Source: Pasteuria penetrans
Lineage (GTDB): Bacteria > Bacillota > Bacilli > Thermoactinomycetales > Thermoactinomycetaceae
Reading direction: 5' to 3'
Length of the DNA: 64,000 nt
Assembly (NCBI RefSeq): GCF_900538055.1
Contig: NZ_UZAC03000004.1
Span: 1-64,000 of the forward strand
Part shown: one piece after another, positions 57,395 to 64,000 of the stretch
How the letters are laid out: each line of letters opens with the position of its first letter
Position numbering within the stretch: the first letter of the stretch is position 1
Translations under genes and position numbers: made by a program
The notes under the pieces: model-generated
The model's database searches: none
Seen by the model: the letters and a program-made list of their open reading frames with translations, nothing else
What the model was told of the DNA's origin: nothing

Positions 57395-57520
57395 CATCCC
57401 TCCCTCATCCCAACCCTATGTTCCCATCACAACAGCAGGATATTTTTCTGACAATCCCATGATCCGGAAGCAAGGCTCTCCCCCTTTCATAGTGAGGGGT
57501 ACCCTATGTTTTCCGCCAGA
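57395..57520 (+). pseudogene. Degenerate duplicate of the member 3 3' end
   Basis: The stretch around CACAACAGCAGGATATTTTTC ... AAGCAAGGCTCTCCCCC ... GGGTACCCTA parallels the last ~90 bp of member 3 and its downstream flank, but in broken frames. It is a decayed fourth copy. Confidence 0.55.
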
Positions 57521-57569
57521 CGTATCGCATACTCCCTCCGTTCTCTCGTTCTAGGGGGGGTGTTATCCT

Positions 57570-58079
57570 CTAGGGTGCATTTTTTTCCTTAAAGCGTCCT
57601 CTGCATGCCTCATAAAGATGGGTGGCAGATGTGGCATCCTCCCATCCATCCATGTAAGTCATTTTTCCTTCTAGGTCCTTATACACCTGAAAAAAGTGCT
57701 CTATTTCCCTGCAGATGTGTTTAGGAACATGGGATAGGGCGCGAATCCCCTCAAAACGAGGGTCGTGGACGGGCACACCCAGCAGCTTTTCATCTTTTCC
57801 CTTTTCGTCGCGCATGTGTAAGACACCCACAATTCGGCTACGGATTTGGCATCCTGGGAATGTGGGACTGGTGACCATAACGAGTATATCCAATGGATCA
57901 CCATCCTCCGCCAATGTACCGGGTATGAAGCCGTATTCGGCAGGGTAGTGCATGGGTGAATGTAGGACCCGGTCCAACCGGAGGGTTCCGTCCTCCGGTT
58001 GGTACTCGTACTTGTTTTGTGATCCCGTGGGGATTTCAATGAAGGCATCAACGATCAACGAAGGGGTCATAGGACTCAT
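57570..58079 (-). CDS. ppa: Inorganic pyrophosphatase, family I
   Basis: Hydrolyses pyrophosphate, pulling biosynthetic reactions forward. The ~169-residue product has the family I blocks FIEIPTGSQNKYEYQPEDG, HYPAEYGFIPGTLAEDGDPLDILV (metal Asp cluster) and a later YKDLEGKMTYMDGW. B. subtilis uses the unrelated family II enzyme, so this differs from that model. The ATG at 58079 has AAGGAG only 3 bp upstream. A TTG at 58097 in the same frame has no ribosome site. Confidence 0.93.
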   Translation of the reverse strand: MSPMTPSLIVDAFIEIPTGSQNKYEYQPEDGTLRLDRVLHSPMHYPAEYGFIPGTLAEDGDPLDILVMVTSPTFPGCQIRSRIVGVLHMRDEKGKDEKLLGVPVHDPRFEGIRALSHVPKHICREIEHFFQVYKDLEGKMTYMDGWEDATSATHLYEACRGRFKEKNAP

Positions 58080-58411
58080 AAACTCCTTTTCTTCCAAAGA
58101 ATGGACGGTAAGAGGGTGAGCGGTCTTCCGGGCGGTAGGACTGCAAAAGTCCCCAGCGGGATCCCTAAAATACCCGAAAACCCAATCTGAATTTTTTCAT
58201 TGAGTATGTCGATCCACTAAAATAAAGGTACCTATCGCATGTATTGGTTAGAAAATAATGTGTTATGATTGTGCGATAGCAAATACCAGAACCAAAGCGG
58301 GCGTATCCAGAGGACGGGTCAAGTACTATCCATGCTTTCGACACGCCCTATGCCCCTACCATGGTGACGCATTTTTTGTTTCTTCATAAACTTTATGTAA
58401 AAGCACAGGGG
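58080..58411. other. Spacer without recognised genes
   Basis: Nothing coding is supported. The region between ppa and the ferredoxin terminator contains no clear repeat. Confidence 0.5.
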
Positions 58412-58445
58412 AAAAAACTGTCCCCTGATCGGGAGGGAACAGTTT
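58412..58445 (-). terminator. Terminator of the ferredoxin gene
   Basis: On the minus strand AAACTGTTCCCTCCC pairs with AGGGGACAGTTT (outer 7 bp perfect, inner C/G pairs with a bulge) and is followed directly by a T run (TTTTTT with the stem). It lies ~145 bp after the stop. Confidence 0.7.
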
Positions 58446-58587
58446 AGAATCCGCAGGGTATGACCGTCATAGGGGGGTGTTCCCCATAGAGATCCTGTCC
58501 CGCTGTCGTCTGTTGTCAGGGAAGGAGGAGGACTATTTTTTTACCAAAAAACCCTGTTCCATAGGATACCACGAACACGAACCGTGG

Positions 58588-59010
<423 letters not shown>

Positions 59011-59015
59011 CTAGA

Positions 59016-59195
59016 ATGATGAGGGCGAAAACATCTCTGGTTCTTGAATTATCCTATGGACTTATGGGTGGGGTTGTTCTGTTGTTAGGATGTGCATTTG
59101 CTAATTGGGTCATGAGGGAGGATAGAACGTTTGTTGGGAAAGCGGTACGCAACGGAGGATCCGTGGGTTCTGGTGGAAGGGGATGGTGTCTATGA
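59016..59195 (+). CDS. Small membrane protein (59 aa)
   Basis: ATG 59016 starts a 59-residue protein with one membrane segment, YGLMGGVVLLLGCAFANWVM, and a Gly-rich tail. No good ribosome site is seen. The stop overlaps the ATG of the next small gene (ATGA), which supports both being real. The family is not recognised. Confidence 0.45.
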   Translation: MMRAKTSLVLELSYGLMGGVVLLLGCAFANWVMREDRTFVGKAVRNGGSVGSGGRGWCL

Positions 59196-59413
59196 TAGAG
59201 CAATCCGACTCATTCAATGGGAATCGGCGATGGGTCCACTCCGATAGGGGTAAGGACACAGGGGTTCAAACTGACCCCGCGGAAGAGGAAGACATGCGCG
59301 CCGAGGGAGAGAGTGATCTTCTGCAGTTTCTTGTCGCTTCTTCTGTGACAGGCGGTTTATTTCTAGCTATTTTTGGTATATCTGCCGTGATACGTGGGTT
59401 AGGAATTTTTTAA
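59192..59413 (+). CDS. Small membrane protein (73 aa), coupled to the preceding gene
   Basis: ATG 59192 follows GGAAGGGG. It has a hydrophilic, acidic N-terminal half, then LLQFLVASSVTGGLFLAIFG and ISAVIRGLGIF, which form one C-terminal membrane segment. Tail-anchored proteins of this size occur among sporulation and respiratory accessory proteins, but I cannot assign one. Confidence 0.5.
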   Translation: MIEQSDSFNGNRRWVHSDRGKDTGVQTDPAEEEDMRAEGESDLLQFLVASSVTGGLFLAIFGISAVIRGLGIF

Positions 59414-59484
59414 AGAGTTATTCATTGCCACGGGAATGTCTGCCATGAAGACACTGCAGTAATAGAAAAAAGGTGGAATATTTC

Positions 59485-60688
59485 TTGAAAATTCATGAGC
59501 ATCAAGCTAAATCACTGTTTGATCTCTATCATATTCCCGTTCCACGGGGTGGTGTAGTCCATTCCGTCAAAGAGGCGGTTACGCTGGCAAAGGGAATAAA
59601 AAGTAATGGATGGGTAGTAAAGGCGCAAATTCATGCTGGTGGCCGGGGCAAAGCGGGCGGAGTTCAGTTGGCCGGTGATTTGAACGCAGTAGAACGTCAT
59701 GCGGAGAATTTGTTAGAGAGTCGATTGGTAACGCCGCAAACGGGACCTAAGGGTAGCCTTGTGCATTCGCTGCTGATTGAGGAGAGCTGTTCCATTGCTA
59801 GCGAGCATTATGTAAGTTTCCTTGTCGATCGCTCCAGCCAGCGAATTGCCTGTATAGCCTGTGCTGAAGGGGGGGGGGGATATTGAAGAAATTGCTGCTA
59901 CTCGTCCGGAGTCCATTCATCGCGAATTTCTAGATCCTGCCTTCGGTTTACAGCCCTTTCAGGCGCGGAGGATTGCCTATGCATTGGGGGTGCCTGCCGC
60001 ACAAATGCGCACAACCACTAAGGTTCTTCACCAACTCTATGAACTCTTTGCTGGCAAGGATTGTTCGCTTCTAGAAGTAAATCCTTTGGTGGTTACCCGA
60101 CAGGATGAAATTTGGGCTCTGGATGGTAAGATGATTCTGGATGAAAGCGCATTGTTTCGTCATCCTGACGTGCTTGGGATGCGGGATTCCAATGAGGAAG
60201 ATGAACGTGAACGGAAGGCACGGGAACAGGATCTCAGTTACGTAGCTTTAGAGGGGAGTATTGGTTGCATGGTGAATGGTGCTGGTTTGGCCATGGCAAC
60301 CATGGATATTTTGCACCATTTTGGTGGCGAACCTGCTAACTTTCTCGATGTAGGGGGCGGTGCTACCACAGAACGCATTGCAGCGGCTTTCGAAATTTTG
60401 ATGATGGATCAACGGGTGCAAGCGGTGTTCATCAATATCTTTGGTGGTATTGTCCGTTGTGATATTTTAGCAGAGGGTATTATACAGGCAGCAGCCAAGG
60501 TATCCCGTCTCTGCCCCCTCATCGTCCGCCTGGAGGGAACACGCGTAAAGGAGGGCCTTGCGATTCTACAAGCTACCCAATTGCCTATTGTCACGGCCAC
60601 CTCAATGGATGAAGGTGCCAAACTAGCCGTCCAGGCGGCCAAGGGGAGTCGGACGCCAGACGGTACAAAACGGGGGAACAAAGCATGA
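59485..60688 (+). pseudogene. sucC: Succinyl-CoA ligase (ADP-forming) beta subunit, frame broken at an 11-G run
   Basis: Beta subunit of succinyl-CoA synthetase. TTG 59485 (AAGGTGG upstream) gives KIHEHQAKSLFDLYHIPVPRG, the normal N-terminus. VVKAQIHAGGRGKAGGV and the ATP-grasp region follow. At 59869-59879 a run of 11 G shifts the frame: frame 1 stops at 59886. The rest (DIEEIAATRPESIHREFLDP, LLEVNPLVVT, NGAGLAMATMDI, GGGATTERIAAAF, NIFGGIVRCDILAEGI) continues intact in the next frame to 60688. With 10 G the gene would be full length. Slippage, a recent mutation or a sequencing error are all possible. The stop overlaps sucD. Confidence 0.85.
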
Positions 60689-61593
60689 GTATTTGGGTAG
60701 ATTCTTCAACGCGTGTCGTTGTACAGGGCATGACAGGGGAAGCGGGTTGGTTTCACACGGAGCAGTCGGTGGCCTATGGTACCAAAGTGGTTGCCGGTGT
60801 TACGCCGGGTAAAGGGGGACAGGAGAAGGGTGGCATTCCGATTTTTCATACCATGAAGGAAGCCATGGTAGCTACCAAACCAACGGCTAGCATTATTTAT
60901 GTTCCCCCCCCTTTTGCAGCTGATGCTATTTTGGAAGCAGCCGATGCGGAGATTCCCCTCGTTGTTTGTATCACGGAGGGCATTCCTGTGCTTGATATGG
61001 TACGGGTTTGCCAGCATCTCAGGAAAAGTGCCACACGGCTTATCGGTCCTAATTGTCCTGGTGTCATCACACCAGGTGCCTGCAAGTTGGGGATCATGCC
61101 TGGTTACATTCATACCCCGGGACGTGTTGGTGTTGTTTCACGGAGTGGTACATTGACTTATGAGGCGGTTCACCAGCTAACACAGTTGGGAATTGGTCAG
61201 TCCACAGCGGTCGGAATTGGGGGGGATCCTCTCATCGGTACACGTTTCATCGATTGCTTGATGGCTTTCGAGGCGGATCTCGATACGGAAGCCGTTGTGC
61301 TCATCGGGGAGATTGGTGGGTCCGACGAAGCAGAAGCGGCAACATGGATCCGGCAGCATATGAAGAAACCCGTGGTCGGCTTCATCGGCGGACAGACGGC
61401 ACCGCCCGGAAAGCGTATGGGGCATGCTGGCGCCATTGTTTCTGGTGGGGAGGATACGGCGGCAGCGAAGATAGCTGTCCTTAAGGAATCCGGGGTCATG
61501 ATAGCACCCACCCCAGCTATGATTGGACGAACGATGGAGGATACCTTGAGAGAGCGCGGTTTACTCGGTCGTTGCCAGGGGGTACTGTCCTAG
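60685..61593 (+). CDS. sucD: Succinyl-CoA ligase alpha subunit
   Basis: Alpha subunit (302 residues) carrying the CoA site and the phosphorylated His. Seen are [34 protein letters not shown]-like [57 protein letters not shown] and [17 protein letters not shown] with the active-site His. The ATG at 60685 overlaps the sucC stop (ATGA). Its intactness argues that sucC is still under selection. Confidence 0.97.
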   Translation: MSIWVDSSTRVVVQGMTGEAGWFHTEQSVAYGTKVVAGVTPGKGGQEKGGIPIFHTMKEAMVATKPTASIIYVPPPFAADAILEAADAEIPLVVCITEGIPVLDMVRVCQHLRKSATRLIGPNCPGVITPGACKLGIMPGYIHTPGRVGVVSRSGTLTYEAVHQLTQLGIGQSTAVGIGGDPLIGTRFIDCLMAFEADLDTEAVVLIGEIGGSDEAEAATWIRQHMKKPVVGFIGGQTAPPGKRMGHAGAIVSGGEDTAAAKIAVLKESGVMIAPTPAMIGRTMEDTLRERGLLGRCQGVLS

Positions 61594-61754
61594 GAGTTCT
61601 GGCATTTCCGTCGATTTTTTTGTTTCTCCTGTTTGCCACCCCCGTGTCAGGGAAAACGCCTTGCGTACATCCTCCCGATGACTTAGGATGGGGGGGTGAA
61701 GTGGGTTATGAACAGCGGTTTCTTGGTACCGCAGAGGGAGGACTTTGGTGAGGT

Positions 61755-63836
61755 ATGGCTGATACACTTGTCATAGTGGAATCCCCTGCTAAAGCAAAAA
61801 CAATCAGCAGATATCTAGGGAAACGGTTCATTGTGAGAGCTTCTATGGGTCACGTTCGTGATCTACCTAAGAGTCAGTTGGGTGTTGATGTGGGACAATC
61901 TTTTCAGCCTAAGTATATTACTGTACGTGGTAAGGGGGACGTTCTCCGTAAATTACGGGATGCGCGTAGGAAGGTGAAGCGTATCTATCTTGCGGCTGAC
62001 CCGGATAGGGAGGGCGAGGCGATTGCCTGGCACTTAGCACATAGTTTGCGGTTGTCCCCTGATGAAAATTGCCGGGTCGTGTTTCATGAAATCACCAAAC
62101 AGGCGATCAAGGAGGCTTTTGATCGACCACGGCCCATCAATATGAATTTAGTGAATGCACAGCAGGCGCGTCGTATCCTAGATCGGTTGGTGGGGTATGG
62201 TATCAGTCCACTTCTCTGGAAATCGGTTCGGCGTGGCCTGAGCGCGGGTCGTGTGCAATCCGTAGCCGTTAAGATCATTTTGGATCGCGAACAAGAGATT
62301 CGTATTTTTCAGCCCAAGGAGTATTGGACGATTACGGCTTCCCTGGAGAGCGGGGGTAAGGAATTTCTTGCTAAGTTCCAAGGTATTGGCAAGGATAAGC
62401 AGGAGCTATCCTGTGAGGAGGATGCCAAGGCGGTTTTGGCAAGAATGGAGAATCAACCGTTCCTTGTTCACTCTGTTGTTACGAGTCAACGAAAGCGGAA
62501 CCCTGCACCCCCTTTCATTACGAGTACTCTCCAACAGGAGGCTGCGCGCAGGTTGGGTTTTCGGGCCCAGAAAACTATGGCAGTGGCCCAACAGCTATAT
62601 GAAGGCGTTGAGATTGGTAAGGAAGGATCAACGGGTCTGATCACCTATATGCGGACCGATTCTCCGCGCATTTCGAGGGTAGCCCAAGAGGAAGCCAGTG
62701 ATTATATTGTTGCTACCTATGGTAAGGAGTACATACCCCCTAAGCCTCGGGTTGATAAGCAACGTATTGGGGCCCAGGATGCGCATGAAGCGGTGCGACC
62801 TACTTCGGTGCTACGGACCCCCAGTGAGCTGCGACCGCATCTGACTCGTGATCAGATGCGGTTGTACCGTTTGATTTGGGAACGTTTTGTGGCCTCACAG
62901 ATGTCTCATGCTGTGTTGGATGCCGTGGCCTGTGATATTTATGCGGGTGACGTTTGGTTTCGGGCTACGGGGTCCAAAATCAACTTTTTGGGTTTTATGC
63001 GTGTGTACGTAGAAAGCAGTGATGATGCAAGTGAGGAGAAGGAGACTTTTCTACCACCGCTGGAAAAAGGGCAGGTCTTGGGGGTAAAGGGAATAGAACC
63101 AAAGCAACATTTTACGCAACCACCGCCCCGCTATACAGAATCCCGCCTGGTTCGTGCACTGGAAGAAAAGGGGATTGGGCGTCCAAGTACGTATGCCCCC
63201 ACATTGGAAACAATCCAGAAACGCGGATATGTACAACTAGAGGAGAAGCGTTTTTTCCCTTCGGAATTGGGCGAGATTGTTGTGACTATGATCGAGCGAT
63301 TTTTCCCTGAAATCATCAATGTAGAGTTCACGGCCCAGATGGAAAGCGAATTGGATCGGGTGGAGTCTGGTAAGGAGAACTGGGTTTCCATCCTCGATAG
63401 TTTTTATCATCCCTTTCATGGAAAACTGGGGGTAGCAGAAAGGGAAATGGAATCGGTTGAGTTGGAGGATGAGATTTCCGACGAGAAATGTAATCTTTGT
63501 GAACTACCCATGGTGTACAAATTTGGCCGTTATGGGAAGTTTTTGGCCTGTTCGGGTTTTCCGGAATGTCGCAACACACGAACGATTGCCAAGTCTATGG
63601 GTGTCCAGTGTCCGATTTGCGAAAAGGGGGGGATTGTAGAAAGGAAAAGCAAAAAAAAGAGGACCTTTTATGGATGTGACCGCTACCCAGAATGTGAGTA
63701 TACATCTTGGGAAAAACCAAGCAGACGCCCTTGTCCACGTTGTCAGGGAATGATGGTGGAAAAGCGTACCAAAAAATTTCTGTCCCTGAGTTGTATCAGA
63801 GCGGAGTGTAGTTACCAGGTAAAGGAATCTTTGTAA
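61755..63836 (+). CDS. topA: DNA topoisomerase I
   Basis: Type IA topoisomerase relaxing negative supercoils, 693 residues. The Toprim domain comprises VIVESPAKAKTISRYLG, ASMGHVRDLPKS and DPDREGEAIAWHLA. GRVQSVAVKIILDRE follows, and the catalytic Tyr is in GLITYMRTDSPRIS near residue 298. HEAVRPTS is followed by three C-terminal zinc-ribbon repeats: CNLC ... C, CPIC ... C and CPRC ... C (residues ~575-690). ATG 61755 is preceded by GTGAGG. It follows sucCD as in B. subtilis, but dprA is missing from the 160-bp gap. Confidence 0.97.
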   Translation: MADTLVIVESPAKAKTISRYLGKRFIVRASMGHVRDLPKSQLGVDVGQSFQPKYITVRGKGDVLRKLRDARRKVKRIYLAADPDREGEAIAWHLAHSLRLSPDENCRVVFHEITKQAIKEAFDRPRPINMNLVNAQQARRILDRLVGYGISPLLWKSVRRGLSAGRVQSVAVKIILDREQEIRIFQPKEYWTITASLESGGKEFLAKFQGIGKDKQELSCEEDAKAVLARMENQPFLVHSVVTSQRKRNPAPPFITSTLQQEAARRLGFRAQKTMAVAQQLYEGVEIGKEGSTGLITYMRTDSPRISRVAQEEASDYIVATYGKEYIPPKPRVDKQRIGAQDAHEAVRPTSVLRTPSELRPHLTRDQMRLYRLIWERFVASQMSHAVLDAVACDIYAGDVWFRATGSKINFLGFMRVYVESSDDASEEKETFLPPLEKGQVLGVKGIEPKQHFTQPPPRYTESRLVRALEEKGIGRPSTYAPTLETIQKRGYVQLEEKRFFPSELGEIVVTMIERFFPEIINVEFTAQMESELDRVESGKENWVSILDSFYHPFHGKLGVAEREMESVELEDEISDEKCNLCELPMVYKFGRYGKFLACSGFPECRNTRTIAKSMGVQCPICEKGGIVERKSKKKRTFYGCDRYPECEYTSWEKPSRRPCPRCQGMMVEKRTKKFLSLSCIRAECSYQVKESL

Positions 63837-63984
63837 TTTTTTGTTTTACTTTCATCCGTTTGTAGGGGGGTTGTAGCGGGGGATCTCGCTGGATAGCTGT
63901 GAAATGTGCATATGGGTTTGCTTACTTCTCTCTCAATCTTGTTTCCAGGAACTATAGAAGTAAAGAGGGGGAGTGTGTATATCT

Positions 63985-64000
63985 GTGTCCATAGTGACGG
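63985..64000 (+). CDS. Possible start of the next gene (cut by the window end)
   Basis: AAAGAGGGGGAG at 63962-63973 is followed 11 bp later by GTG TCC ATA GTG. In B. subtilis topA is followed by trmFO, whose product starts with a short strand leading to a FAD motif. The few codons visible are compatible but prove nothing. Confidence 0.25.

Noticed and set aside
56979-57554. Long plus-strand frame overlapping the third coiled-coil gene
   Set aside because: It lies out of frame with a well-supported gene and its composition is a shadow of that gene's Gln/Pro codons.

Overview
The window comes from an endospore-forming member of the Bacilli. It carries a mother-cell sigma factor (SigK), a stage II sporulation protein P domain, a YtvI-type protein and YqhG/YqhH homologues. 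Several gene blocks keep the order known from Bacillus subtilis: ytvI-citZ-icd-mdh ... polA-mutM-coaE-gapB-dnaB-dnaI; yqhG-yqhH ... lipM; sucC-sucD-topA. The blocks are thinned compared with B. subtilis. No nrdR lies between gapB and dnaB, no glycine-cleavage genes lie between yqhH and lipM, no dprA lies between sucD and topA, and no comEB/comEC follows comEA. Pseudogenes (recG, a probable spoIID remnant, an AIM24-family copy), interspersed repeats, group II intron pieces and IS elements fill long, partly very AT-rich spacers. The combination of spore genes, gene decay and expanded repeats fits a host-restricted spore former of the Pasteuria / Thermoactinomycetaceae kind. That placement is inference, not shown by the sequence alone.

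Layout. 1-2400: the 3' end of an unrecognised gene, then an ORF-less group II intron with a duplicated 5' domain, then repeats. 2400-8610: guaB, a tandem AIM24-family pair (one copy broken), sigK (minus strand), trxB. 8611-12640: an AT-rich spacer, a NodB-SpoIIP fusion gene, comEA, dcd (minus). 12640-21890: a secreted repeat protein broken by an 85-bp tandem duplication, a membrane protein of possible CPBP type, a flavin reductase, an integrase-core-like fragment, yqhG-yqhH (minus), lipM. 21890-31500: accessory and decaying DNA with an internally deleted ISL3-type element, a frameshifted IS1182-type transposase, three tandem copies of a secreted cysteine-rich protein gene, recG and spoIID remnants, and a small membrane protein. 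31500-49035: the conserved core (ytvI, TCA genes citZ-icd-mdh, phosphate uptake pstSCAB-phoU, DNA polymerase I, MutM, CoaE, GapB, helicase loaders DnaB and DnaI). 49338-54180: a complete ISL3-type IS, ccdA, and group II intron fragments in both orientations. 54466-57520: tRNA-Leu and a three-gene family of glutamine-rich coiled-coil proteins with low-complexity tails. 57570-64000: inorganic pyrophosphatase, ferredoxin, two small membrane proteins, sucCD (sucC frameshifted at an 11-G run), topA.

How the genes fit together. The core block links carbon entry into the TCA cycle (citrate synthase, isocitrate and malate dehydrogenases, succinyl-CoA ligase), gluconeogenic GapB, phosphate import, and replication and repair. 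The sporulation genes look remodelled: SpoIIP is fused to a polysaccharide deacetylase, and spoIID appears degenerate. The most likely lineage-specific material is the cysteine-rich secreted triplet (25.5-27.5 kb), the glutamine-rich coiled-coil triplet (55.1-57.3 kb) and the secreted two-repeat protein at 13.2-14.2 kb.
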